Assembly (NCBI GenBank): GCA_031267205.1
Contig: JAIRZN010000181.1
Span: forward strand, 1-9,918
Length of the DNA stretch: 9,918 nucleotides
DNA from: Tannerellaceae bacterium
GTDB taxonomy: Bacteria; Bacteroidota; Bacteroidia; Bacteroidales; Tannerellaceae
Reading direction: 5' to 3'
Part shown: one piece after another, positions 1 through 6,990 of the stretch
Layout: the number at the start of each line of letters is the position of its first letter
Numbering within the stretch: position 1 is the first letter of the stretch
Translations under genes and position numbers: made by a program
The notes under the pieces: generated by a model
Seen by the model: only the letters and a program-made list of their open reading frames with translations
Database searches by the model: none
Told to the model about the DNA's origin: nothing

Positions 1-246
1 GAAATCGCCGCCGTACCGTACAAGAAGGACGATGCGGTGATCATACTCGCCAAGCGCAAAAAATACCCCCATCACCGCAAGTGTGCATCCCCCGCCGACC
101 CTTGCCGATACATTCCACACCCGCATAACGGCTCAACCACCGCCTTTTTTACAGTTGGAAGAGCGCAGAAACGTACAACCTGTGCCTTTTTGCGAAGCGG
201 AGGAGCGCAGATAATCCGGCGACAGTCTTTTCTTGTCGCCCCCTGA
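1..246 (+). CDS. Possible 3' end of an upstream gene, unidentified
   Basis: Frame 1 is open from the window edge to a TGA at 244-246. The first 20 or so codons (EIAAVPYKKDDAVIILAKRK) have a coding-like mix of hydrophobic and charged residues and could be the C-terminal strand of a cytoplasmic protein. After the run of six A at 58-63 the translation becomes rich in Cys, His, Pro and Arg and looks non-coding. Frame 2 is open from 41 to a TAA at 212-214 and gives an equally plausible tail, so a base slip at the A-run could join the two. I do not recognise the family. The real end of the gene may lie anywhere from about 60 to 246, and the whole stretch may also be part of the intergenic repeat that follows. 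Confidence 0.25.
   Translation, partial: EIAAVPYKKDDAVIILAKRKKYPHHRKCASPADPCRYIPHPHNGSTTAFFTVGRAQKRTTCAFLRSGGAQIIRRQSFLVAP
141..211. repeat. Imperfect tandem duplication, about 28 bp per unit
   Basis: Two copies of a short unit lie about 42 bases apart. Each begins with a GCC plus T-run block (from about 142 and from about 185) and ends with a 13-base block, GGAAGAGCGCAGA at 157-169 and GGAGGAGCGCAGA at 199-211, which differ at one base. The middle parts differ. Nothing identifies a function. The copies could be remains of a dispersed intergenic repeat. Confidence 0.4.
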
Positions 247-418
247 TGGTACCTGTCCATAACCGGTATCGTCGCTTCGTCTATCCGAATGTAATAAAGT
301 TGCCGGTTAACGAGAGGCTGACAAAAAACCATGCTGCTGACCAAAAAAACAGCAAACAATTGCTACGCTGCATAACGAAAACTTCCGGAAAAATTTACAG
401 GGAGCCCCAGCGCCAAAG

Positions 419-690
419 TCAAGGAAAATACGCCCCGTCACATTCTCCTCCTCCCGTATCTGGCGAAAACGGAGGCCGATTCGGGGTAGGCTCTTTGCGT
501 GAGGGATAGTAGCGGAAAGACCGGAACGAGCGCAGCGAGCGAGGACTTGTAGCGGATAGCCCGACCGCGCGTAGCGGGGGCACGCCCTGATGATTTTGAT
601 TTTGCTGAAAGATGTTTTTGGGGCGGGGGAGGGAGCGCGTACATACCTTATTATATAGGGGGTCGGGTGGGTATGTTGTGTTTGCCTCCT
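419..690. repeat. Candidate dispersed intergenic repeat with internal repeats
   Basis: The block has dense internal structure. The heptamer GTAGCGG occurs three times (509-515, 549-555, 571-577). The first two sit inside 15-base copies (509-523 and 549-563) that match at 13 positions. A CCGC/GCGG stem of 4 bp with a 5-base loop spans 565-577, and GCGCGTA occurs at 567-573 and again at 635-641. From memory, sequence of this style (GAGCGCAGCGAGCGAGGACT, 528-547) recurs between genes in several Bacteroidales genomes, which would make it a repeat family rather than a gene. That identification is recollection, not a search result. The limits given are approximate. Confidence 0.4.
641..676. other. 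Stem-loop, 7-bp perfect stem
   Basis: ACATACC at 641-647 is the exact reverse complement of GGTATGT at 670-676, leaving a 22-base loop that contains an AT-rich core (TTATTATATA) and a G-rich segment. No T-tract follows on the plus strand, so it does not look like a standard intrinsic terminator. It may be a structural element of the repeat block or chance. Confidence 0.3.
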
Positions 691-759
691 GCAATCAGGG
701 ACGGGAACGCCTTCCTCCTCTTCTCCGCCTCGAACGCCGTGCATAAGCCTCAAAATGTT

Positions 760-767
760 TATCTTTG
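760..767 (+). promoter_or_regulatory. Putative -7 box of trmB (TATCTTTG)
   Basis: TATCTTTG matches the Bacteroidota sigma-ABfr -7 consensus TANNTTTG exactly. No clear TTTG or TTG -33 element lies about 19 bases upstream. The box ends only 4 bases before the trmB ATG at 772, so initiation at the usual distance would give an mRNA with almost no leader. Confidence 0.55.
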
Positions 768-771
768 CGGC

Positions 772-1551
772 ATGGGAAAAAATAAATTGGCTAAATTTGA
801 TGACATGGCGACTTACCCGCACGTGTTACAGTATCCGTTTGAAAGGCTGAGGGAAGAAGGCTTTGCACTTAAGGGGCGCTGGAGGGACGCCTTCTTCGCT
901 AATGCCAATCCTATCGTCCTTGAGCTTGGTTGCGGGAAGGGGGAATACAGCGTCGGATTGGGGCGTATCTTCCCTGACAAAAACTTTATAGGCGTCGACA
1001 TCAAGGGCGCCCGGATGTGGAGCGGCGCCAAAGAATCTATGGAGGCGGGGATGGGGAACGTGGCTTTTTTGAGGACTGACATCGAGTTGATTGACCGTTT
1101 CTTTGACGGAGGCGAGGTAGACGAGATATGGCTCACCTTTCCCGATCCTCAGATGAAAAAATGCGCCAAACGCCTCACCTCGGCGCGTTTTATGCAGTTA
1201 TACCGCCGGATACTCGCTCCCCGCGGCCTCGTACATCTGAAGACCGACAGCCGCTTCCTGTACGCCTACACCGTCGGAATGGCGAGAGCCAACGGCCTTA
1301 CGATACTCGCGGATACCGCCGATCTTTACCGCTCCGGCCTGTGCGATACGGCAGGAAATGAAGCGTTGTCCATCCTCACGTACTACGAGCGGCAATGGCT
1401 CGAACGCGGTATCGACATCAAATACCTGTGCTTCGCTTGCGATAAAAGAGAAGCATTCATGGAACCTGACATGGAAATAGAGCCGGATGATTACCGGAGC
1501 TTCAGCCGTAGCCGGAGGAGCTCTGTTGCATCAGGGAAACAACAGATATAG
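772..1551 (+). CDS. trmB: tRNA (guanine-N7-)-methyltransferase TrmB
   Basis: This cytoplasmic enzyme transfers a methyl group from S-adenosylmethionine to N7 of guanine 46 in the variable loop of tRNAs. The 259-residue product has the class I SAM motif LELGCGKGEY at 50-59, an acidic cofactor-binding strand (GVDIKGARMW, 74-83), the family signature WLTFPDPQMKK at 120-130, and LKTDS at 156-160. The N-terminus MGKNKLAKF and the C-terminal part with YRS.SRSRRS match what I recall of Bacteroidales TrmB, which is a little longer than the E. coli enzyme. The frame is open 35 codons further upstream (a GTG-type start is available at 667), but the family N-terminus and the -7 box at 760-767 support ATG 772. 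The mrp gene follows after 8 nt, so the two are probably co-transcribed. Nothing in it looks damaged. Confidence 0.96.
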   Translation: MGKNKLAKFDDMATYPHVLQYPFERLREEGFALKGRWRDAFFANANPIVLELGCGKGEYSVGLGRIFPDKNFIGVDIKGARMWSGAKESMEAGMGNVAFLRTDIELIDRFFDGGEVDEIWLTFPDPQMKKCAKRLTSARFMQLYRRILAPRGLVHLKTDSRFLYAYTVGMARANGLTILADTADLYRSGLCDTAGNEALSILTYYERQWLERGIDIKYLCFACDKREAFMEPDMEIEPDDYRSFSRSRRSSVASGKQQI

Positions 1552-1559
1552 CAATTGAT

Positions 1560-2681
1560 ATGGCATTTTATCCGAAACAAATCATCGACGCGCTCTCTAA
1601 GGTGCGCTATCCGGGCACGGGCAAGGATATTGTGTCGGCAGGCATGGTCGACGATAATATCCGCATCGAAGGAAACAGGGTGAGCTTCTCGCTCGTTTTT
1701 GCGAAACAGAACGACCCCTTTGCGAAATCCGTAATCAAGGCCGCAGAAACGGCCATCCTTACCTACGTGGACAAGACGATAGACGTCAGTATAAACGCTG
1801 CCGCAAAGGTTGCCGTTCCGTCGCCGTCAGAAGCCGCCGATCCGTTGCCGGAGGTGCGGAACATCATTGCCGTATCCTCCGGCAAGGGAGGCGTGGGCAA
1901 AAGCACGGTAGCGGCCAACCTGTCCGTCGCCCTGTCTGCAATGGGATACCGCGTAGGACTGCTCGACGCCGACATCTTCGGCCCTTCACAGCCCAAAATG
2001 TTCGGCATCGAAGACGCCCGTCCGCAGATGACACAGGCAGGCGGCAGTATGATAGAGCCTGTTGAACGCTACGGCGTCAAACTTCTTTCGATAGGCTTCT
2101 TTGTCAACAAGGGCGACGCCGTGTTATGGCGCGGAGCTATGGCGAGCAACGCCTTGAAGCAACTGATCATGGAAGCCGACTGGGGAGCGCTGGATTACTT
2201 CCTCATAGACTTGCCGCCGGGGACGAGCGACATACATCTGACGATAGTGCAGACGCTGGCCCTGACAGGAGCCGTGGTCGTCACCACGCCTCAGGAGGTA
2301 GCCCTCGCCGACGCCCGCAAGGGTATCTCGATGTTTACGGGCGAAAAGGTCAACGTCCCCGTGCTGGGGCTTGTCGAGAACATGTCCTGGTTTACTCCCG
2401 CCGAGCTTCCGGAGAACAAGTACTACATCTTCGGCAAGGCAGGAGGCGAACGCCTGGCAGAGGAACTGAATATTCGGTTGCTGGGGCGTATACCCGTCGT
2501 GCAGTCGGTTTGTGAAGGAGGCGACAGCGGATCGCCCGCAGCCCTCGACCCCGACAGCGTCACCGGGGCAGCCTTCCACGCCCTGGCGCGCAGCCTGGTC
2601 GCCGCCGTTGAACTCCGCAATCAAAAGATACCCCCTACCGCTCGCGTCATGATAACGCACGCACGCGGTGAAAGGAGATAA
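1560..2681 (+). CDS. mrp: Mrp/ApbC-type iron-sulfur carrier P-loop ATPase
   Basis: This is a cytoplasmic ATPase of the MinD/ParA superfamily; the family is thought to bind and hand over Fe-S clusters to apoproteins. The 373-residue product has an N-terminal MIP18-like domain (about 1-80), a linker rich in Ala, Pro and Ser (about 81-96), and the ATPase domain from about 100. Visible motifs are the deviant Walker A GKGGVGKST (108-116, with the signature Lys109 and Lys114), DADIFGPSQP (136-145), the Walker B-like FLIDLPPGTSD (214-224), and VVTTPQ (240-245). Its size is typical of two-domain Mrp proteins. Cys318 is the only cysteine, so the CxxC pair that bridges a cluster between subunits in E. 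coli-type Mrp is absent; the equivalent place reads WFTPAELPENKYYIFG. I recall the same in other Bacteroidales Mrp proteins. It sits 8 nt after trmB. Confidence 0.93.
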   Translation: MAFYPKQIIDALSKVRYPGTGKDIVSAGMVDDNIRIEGNRVSFSLVFAKQNDPFAKSVIKAAETAILTYVDKTIDVSINAAAKVAVPSPSEAADPLPEVRNIIAVSSGKGGVGKSTVAANLSVALSAMGYRVGLLDADIFGPSQPKMFGIEDARPQMTQAGGSMIEPVERYGVKLLSIGFFVNKGDAVLWRGAMASNALKQLIMEADWGALDYFLIDLPPGTSDIHLTIVQTLALTGAVVVTTPQEVALADARKGISMFTGEKVNVPVLGLVENMSWFTPAELPENKYYIFGKAGGERLAEELNIRLLGRIPVVQSVCEGGDSGSPAALDPDSVTGAAFHALARSLVAAVELRNQKIPPTARVMITHARGERR

Positions 2682-2760
2682 GATAATTTTTTTAAGCTTT
2701 TTTATTGCTAAATTCAGAACAAAAACGAGGTTTTCCACGTTTTACATATATAAATCATAA

Positions 2761-2773
2761 ATATTTCAAATAT
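2761..2773. promoter_or_regulatory. Perfect AT-rich palindrome, possible operator
   Basis: ATATTT-C-AAATAT is a perfect 6+1+6 palindrome in the 180-base gap between mrp and the helix-turn-helix gene, 88 bases before that gene's ATG. A site of this form could bind a dimeric regulator, perhaps the product of the next gene. In AT-rich DNA such a palindrome can also arise by chance. No TANNTTTG box is visible in this gap. Confidence 0.3.
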
Positions 2774-2849
2774 GAAACGAAGCGCGAAAACACTTTCTAC
2801 GCCAAAAGCGATAAATAAACGTACCGCAGAGTTCCATACCACACTTTAA
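2772..2849 (+). CDS. Possible 25-residue basic peptide or leader ORF
   Basis: ATG at 2772 opens 25 codons ending at TAA 2847-2849, 12 nt before the regulator ATG. The peptide begins MKRSAKTLSTPKAINKRTAE. It is basic and has no membrane segment or known motif. Its start overlaps the palindrome at 2761-2773. There is no Shine-Dalgarno sequence, but neither have most genes here. It might be a short leader ORF affecting translation of the next gene, or simply untranslated leader. Confidence 0.2.
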   Translation: MKRSAKTLSTPKAINKRTAEFHTTL

Positions 2850-2861
2850 ATTTTTATCAGC

Positions 2862-3824
2862 ATGAATACAAAAGCATTGAATAGTGATTTAATTGAGGCG
2901 ATGAAGAGACGTTTGCCTCAGAACACACATCTCTCTAACGTCCTGATTAATATTCTTGGCATAGGCAAGGAAGCCGTATACCGCAGGCTGAGGAGCGAAG
3001 TGCCGTTTACCTTCGCGGAAGCGTCCGTAATATCCAAAGCGCTGGGTATTTCATTAGACCATCTTTCGTCTTCGAGCGCCGACGAAATGGCCTTGTTTGA
3101 TTTGCATATTACGCAACACCAGGATCCTCTTGAGACTTATTACCACGCAATGACGGACTTGTTGAAATACTATGCTACCGTGAAGAACGACCCGACGGTC
3201 GAATGGTGCACTGCATCAAACATGGTGCCGCATACCTTTTACATGGATCACGAGTATCTGTCGAAGTTCCTGCTGTACAAGTGGATGTACCAGCAGGTGA
3301 ACATTACCGGCATCAGATATTACAGAGATCTAATAGTGCCCGACAGCATACGCAACAAGCAGTTGGAATATATAGATATTACGAAGTCGCTGGCGACAAC
3401 GACCTTCATCTGGGACGAAACGATGTTCCTTTCGCTCATAAACGAACTGCGCTATTTCAGCCACATCAACCTCATTACGGATAAGGAAAAAAGCATCCTC
3501 AAGGAAGAACTCATCTCTATGATAGACGAACTCGAAGACCTCGCAGCCAAGGGGGAACATGAAAACGGGGAAAAGGTATACCTCTACATATCGAGTATCA
3601 ACTTCGAGGCCACGTACAGCTACTTGCAAACAAGTTCCCTGAAGTTAAGCTCAATCCGCCTGTACTCAATCAACACCATATCTACAACAGACTGGAAAGT
3701 CTTCGAATATCACAAGAACTGGATAGAATCGCTAAAGAAGTATTCCACCCTCATTTCCGTAAGCGGAGAGATGCCCAGAGTGCAGTTCCTGAAGAAACAA
3801 CGCTCTTACGTGAACGACCTGTAA
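2862..3824 (+). CDS. Helix-turn-helix regulator-like protein, large unknown C-terminal part
   Basis: The product is 320 residues, predicted cytoplasmic, with no signal peptide or membrane segment. Residues about 22-67 look like a small DNA-binding domain of the XRE/Cro type: a helix around LSNVLINILGI, then KEAVYRRLRSE, then FAEASVISKALGISLDHL, where the ISKALGIS pattern is characteristic. The remaining 250 or so residues are rich in Tyr, Leu, Ile and Ser, probably mostly helical with some strands, and I do not recognise them; they could be a sensor or oligomerisation region. From memory, Bacteroidales genomes carry many proteins with this layout, usually annotated hypothetical. ATG 2862 follows an AT-rich leader and places the first helix normally. 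The gene converges on the DUF4249 gene with 26 bases between stop codons, so it is not in that operon, but local regulation of the receptor unit is possible. Confidence 0.75.
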   Translation: MNTKALNSDLIEAMKRRLPQNTHLSNVLINILGIGKEAVYRRLRSEVPFTFAEASVISKALGISLDHLSSSSADEMALFDLHITQHQDPLETYYHAMTDLLKYYATVKNDPTVEWCTASNMVPHTFYMDHEYLSKFLLYKWMYQQVNITGIRYYRDLIVPDSIRNKQLEYIDITKSLATTTFIWDETMFLSLINELRYFSHINLITDKEKSILKEELISMIDELEDLAAKGEHENGEKVYLYISSINFEATYSYLQTSSLKLSSIRLYSINTISTTDWKVFEYHKNWIESLKKYSTLISVSGEMPRVQFLKKQRSYVNDL

Positions 3825-3832
3825 GTGCGGGC

Positions 3833-3858
3833 GGAACCGTAAGGAATCTTTTACGGCC
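3833..3858. terminator. Stem-loop between convergent genes, weak terminator candidate
   Basis: CCGTAA (3837-3842) pairs with TTACGG (3851-3856); GG (3833-3834) and CC (3857-3858) can extend the stem across an AA bulge. The hairpin lies 8 bases after the helix-turn-helix gene stop and overlaps the last codons and stop of the DUF4249 gene on the other strand. No T-tract follows on either side, so termination is uncertain. Confidence 0.3.
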
Positions 3859-4729
3859 TGTAATACATCGAAGCCCTGTTAATGGAATAAGCCGTGAAGA
3901 AGCCCGACGCCCGTATGCCGGAAAGACTGCGGATATTGGTTTCCACATTTGCCGGAGGAGCGCCGAACATGGGAATGGAACCCCGTCGCTCCGACTGGGC
4001 ATCATTGATAAAGCCGGCATATTCGCTCGTTATACCATCTATTTGCAAGGTGAGGAAGTCGCCCGGAGTCAGCACGGACGATTCCCTCTGCTGGTTAAGA
4101 TAGAGGGCGGAGACGCCCACGATGACCTTCCTTTGCATGAAACTGTCGTCGCCAACCGAGAAGCCCTGCAGCGAATCATTTACAATGACATTGTTACGGT
4201 AAAGGCGGAAGTTGAAGTGATTCACCTCCTGCTCCGGCAGGCGCCCCCATACCAGCACCTCAAGGTGATGGTCGGACAGGGCGGACTTTTGCACGGCTAT
4301 CGAATCCAATTGTGAAACGGGCGGCAGCATCGACTCCGCGGTATACTCCTCCGTCTGCCCGTCGCCGTCGAAATCCATCGTGACATGAAGCGTATACGTC
4401 ATGCCCACTTGCCCGGCTACGCTGTCTATGGTTTGATACACGCCGGGGTCAGAGGCGGATTCGGTCATAGCATACGACTCTGCGCCCTGCCGGATTACGA
4501 CTGCCGCGCCGGATATGCCTTCGGGGGCGGCGGTCGAGAAATAGTGCGATGACTTGGTGATGCTGACGCTATGCCGCATCGTGTCGGTCGTTATGTAACC
4601 GTATATTACCGGCCTCGCCTCGGAGGCTTTGGTGTCGATATTGATTCGTTCTTCGCACGACGGCAGTATTATCGCCATGAAGAGGGATAGAAGCGCGGCC
4701 ATTCGGGCGGTTAAAACTTGAAGTTCCAT
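3851..4729 (-). CDS. DUF4249 domain outer-membrane lipoprotein
   Basis: This is a predicted lipoprotein of 292 residues from the chosen start. A hydrophobic signal segment (about 10-22) runs into the lipobox LPSC, with Cys25 as the lipidation site. The two Glu residues straight after the Cys are compatible with a Bacteroidota lipoprotein export signal for the cell surface. The mature part begins with a beta-rich region (VIYGYITTDTMRHSVSI from about 41) typical of DUF4249, a family usually encoded next to a TonB-dependent receptor; its molecular function is not established. The ATG at 4729 lies inside the last codons of the receptor gene and overlaps it by 19 bases. The second in-frame ATG at 4702 lies 9 bases past that stop and would give the shorter signal peptide MAALLSLFMAIILPSC, so either start is possible. 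It is last in the three-gene minus-strand unit. Confidence 0.85.
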   Translation of the reverse strand: MELQVLTARMAALLSLFMAIILPSCEERINIDTKASEARPVIYGYITTDTMRHSVSITKSSHYFSTAAPEGISGAAVVIRQGAESYAMTESASDPGVYQTIDSVAGQVGMTYTLHVTMDFDGDGQTEEYTAESMLPPVSQLDSIAVQKSALSDHHLEVLVWGRLPEQEVNHFNFRLYRNNVIVNDSLQGFSVGDDSFMQRKVIVGVSALYLNQQRESSVLTPGDFLTLQIDGITSEYAGFINDAQSERRGSIPMFGAPPANVETNIRSLSGIRASGFFTAYSINRASMYYRP

Positions 4730-6990
4730 GTTATTGACGGTAAGAAGGTGAATAAATATATTTTCTCGGCATACGAAACGTCGGGCCTGTCGCTTTCCTG
4801 GCGGAACATGATAGTCCATGCGTTTTTGCGACCGTAGGCATTGTAGAGCGAGAAGTTCAGCTCGTGACTGAAGCGATTGCCGGGCTTCGACAGTTGCCAC
4901 GTTAGCGAGAGGTCGAGGCGGTGATAGTCGGGATAGCGATACTCGTTGCGGGCCGAATATATGGGCACATAGCTGTCCTCTACCTTAAACCGTCCGGTGG
5001 GATAGGTAACAGGCGTTCCGCTGGCGTACACCCAGTTGGCCGACAGCGACAGCTTGGATGATAACTCGTAGTTGACAACTATGGAGATATTGTGAGGCTT
5101 GTCGTAAGGCGAGCGGTATTCCAGGCCCTCGTTTACGCCGTCTATACGTCGACGGCTTTTCGACAGCGTATAGCTTATCCATCCGCTAAGCGGGCCGTTA
5201 GTCTTGCGCAACATCAGCTCCAGTCCGTAGGCATAGCCTTTGCCGAAGCGCAGCTCCTGTTTCATATCCTTGTTTATGATTAGGTTGGCGTGATCCTTGA
5301 AATCGACTACGTCTTTCATGTCCTTGTAGTATACTTCGGACGAAAACTCGTATTCATCATCGCCGAAGTTGCGGAAATAGCCCACGGCGAACTGGTCGCA
5401 AAGCTGAGGCTTCACCGTCTCCGAGGCCTGGAACCACAGGTCGAGAGGCGAGCCGGCCGAGGAGTTGGAGGCGAGTTGTATGTACTGCACCGTGCGCGAG
5501 TAGCCGGCCTTTACGGAATGAAGGTCGCTGAAGACGTAAGTAAGCCCCAGCCTCGGTTCAAGCTGCTGCATGGTGTTGGACAGGCGCCCGTTCTCCACGT
5601 TGTGAAACATTGAGTAGCGCAGTCCGTACCTGAGCTTCAGCTTTGAGGCTATATCGGTCTCGTTGGTAACATAGAAGACGTTTTCGGCGGCAAATTCCTT
5701 AGGCAGGGATATGCGCCCGGCGATGGACTCCGGACCTACGCCCCCGCCTTCGCCGGGCATGAAGACATGATAGATAAACTGGTAGCCGAACTTTACGTTA
5801 TTGACCGGATTGGGATGATACGAGAAGTCGGCCTTCAGCCCATAGTCTTCCAGACCTGAGGTCAACTCCTGACTGAGTTGCGAGCTTATCTCGCTACGCA
5901 GGTAATAGTCGTAGGAGCTGCCGATGAGCGTGAAGTTGGAAAACAGCTTGGGCGAAAAGATATGATTCCAGCGCAAAGTAGCCGTTTTGTTGCCGAAACC
6001 CATGCCGGCAATGTCGGCGCCAAACCTGTCGCGCCCAAGGTAGCCGGCGAGAAAGAGGCGGTTGTTGTCGTCTATCCTGTAATTGAGCTTGGCATTCATG
6101 TCGTAGAAGTAAAGCGTGGCATTGCGCTGGCTCTCCTCCTGCGCAAAGGCGAGAAACATATCGGCATACGTCCGCCTTGCCGATACAATAGCCGAAGCCT
6201 TGTCGCCCAGTGGGCCTTCCGCCGTGATGCGGCTCGATATAAGGCCTATCCCTCCCGTGGCGGCGTAACGCTGGTTGTTGCCGTCCTTAGTGCGTATGTC
6301 GAGTAAAGACGAGAGGCGTCCGCCGAAGGAAGCCGGTATATCGCCCTTGTAGAGCGTGACATCCTTGACGGCGTCGTTGTTGAAGACCGAGAAAAAGCCC
6401 ATAAGATGGGAGGCATTATAGACCGTAGCCTCATCAAGCAGGATAAGGTTCTGGTCATGACCGCCGCCTCGCACACTGAAGCCGGAAGAGCCTTCGGACG
6501 TAGACTGTACGCCGGGCAAGAGTTGCACGGCCTTTATCACGTCCACCTCGCCCATAAGAGCCGGTATAGCCTTGATAGCCTTGGCCGACAGCTTCTCGGA
6601 TCCCATGCCGGAGGTAACGACGTTAGCGTTCCTGCGTTCGGCCGAGACAACCACCTCCGACAACTCGCGGGCGTCGTCCTCCAACTCTACATTGAGCCGG
6701 TAATCAGCCTTCAGTTCCACCTTCACTTCCTTCCTCAAGTATCCGATATAGGAAAAGGCCAGCACATAGCTCCCCTCATCAAGACTGATCGAGTAGTATC
6801 CGTAGTTGTTGGCCACCGTACCCGTTCGCGTGCCGGCAATCACGACCTCAGCCCCGATAAGATCTTCGCCGCTGGCGGCATCGCGTATGCTGCCGCTTAC
6901 CGTATACTTCCTGCCCTGCGCCGAGAGGGCGAAGATTGTGGAGAGAATAAAAAGGAGGAGGAGGTAAATTCGATTATTTATTCGTTTCAT
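4711..6990 (-). CDS. TonB-dependent receptor with carboxypeptidase-regulatory-like domain
   Basis: This is an outer-membrane beta-barrel receptor of 759 residues, energised by TonB/ExbBD for uptake of a substrate that cannot be named from sequence. In order: signal peptide (about 1-25, a basic start then a Leu/Ile-rich core, cleavage near ALSAQG); a carboxypeptidase-regulatory-like beta-sandwich domain (about 28-105, with YTVSGSIRDAASGEDLIGAE and NNYGYYSISL); a plug domain (about 125-235, with LLPGVQSTSEGSSGFSVRGG, DEATVYNASH and SFGGRLSSLLDIR); and the barrel (about 240-759) ending in the aromatic strand FLPSITWNFKF. It is shorter than SusC-type receptors (about 1000 residues) and is not followed by a SusD gene. 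ATG 6990 was chosen because it starts a proper signal peptide; the frame is open a little further upstream. The ATG overlaps the methyltransferase stop as ATGA, and the 3' end overlaps the DUF4249 gene start. Confidence 0.93.
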   Translation of the reverse strand: MKRINNRIYLLLLFILSTIFALSAQGRKYTVSGSIRDAASGEDLIGAEVVIAGTRTGTVANNYGYYSISLDEGSYVLAFSYIGYLRKEVKVELKADYRLNVELEDDARELSEVVVSAERRNANVVTSGMGSEKLSAKAIKAIPALMGEVDVIKAVQLLPGVQSTSEGSSGFSVRGGGHDQNLILLDEATVYNASHLMGFFSVFNNDAVKDVTLYKGDIPASFGGRLSSLLDIRTKDGNNQRYAATGGIGLISSRITAEGPLGDKASAIVSARRTYADMFLAFAQEESQRNATLYFYDMNAKLNYRIDDNNRLFLAGYLGRDRFGADIAGMGFGNKTATLRWNHIFSPKLFSNFTLIGSSYDYYLRSEISSQLSQELTSGLEDYGLKADFSYHPNPVNNVKFGYQFIYHVFMPGEGGGVGPESIAGRISLPKEFAAENVFYVTNETDIASKLKLRYGLRYSMFHNVENGRLSNTMQQLEPRLGLTYVFSDLHSVKAGYSRTVQYIQLASNSSAGSPLDLWFQASETVKPQLCDQFAVGYFRNFGDDEYEFSSEVYYKDMKDVVDFKDHANLIINKDMKQELRFGKGYAYGLELMLRKTNGPLSGWISYTLSKSRRRIDGVNEGLEYRSPYDKPHNISIVVNYELSSKLSLSANWVYASGTPVTYPTGRFKVEDSYVPIYSARNEYRYPDYHRLDLSLTWQLSKPGNRFSHELNFSLYNAYGRKNAWTIMFRQESDRPDVSYAEKIYLFTFLPSITWNFKF

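Larger units (their letters stand above)
247..771. other. Gene-free intergenic stretch upstream of trmB
   Basis: About 525 bases with no gene I can support. Open frames exist on both strands, but their translations are rich in Arg, Ser, Pro and Cys, lack any domain I recognise, and follow the repeat-like sequence. One of them on the minus strand runs through the start of trmB. The stretch holds short direct and inverted repeats (about 419-690), a stem-loop, two G-rich clusters and the trmB -7 box. I saw no tRNA, and I do not recognise a structured RNA family. Confidence 0.6.

Noticed and set aside
72..359. Minus-strand open frame beginning with a hydrophobic segment that resembles a signal peptide
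   Set aside because: It lacks an ATG at the hydrophobic start (only TTG), and the rest is made of the 141-211 duplication and odd Cys/Arg-rich sequence. It is more likely repeat-derived than a secreted protein.
307..822. Minus-strand open frame of 171 codons upstream of trmB
   Set aside because: It runs through the start of trmB and the repeat block, its translation is rich in Arg, Ser, Pro and Cys without a domain, and all frames across the repeat are long because of base composition.
2637..2703. Hairpin plus T-runs at the end of mrp as an intrinsic terminator
   Set aside because: The arms 2637-2647 and 2659-2669 pair with two mismatches and lie in coding sequence, and the first T-run starts about 17 bases after the stem, too far for a standard intrinsic terminator.
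2124..2738. Minus-strand 204-codon frame antisense to mrp
   Set aside because: It is a shadow of the strongly supported mrp gene, with no recognisable domain.
3851..6990. SusC/SusD-type polysaccharide utilisation locus
   Set aside because: The receptor is too short for SusC, the lipoprotein is DUF4249 and not SusD, and no glycoside hydrolases are nearby.
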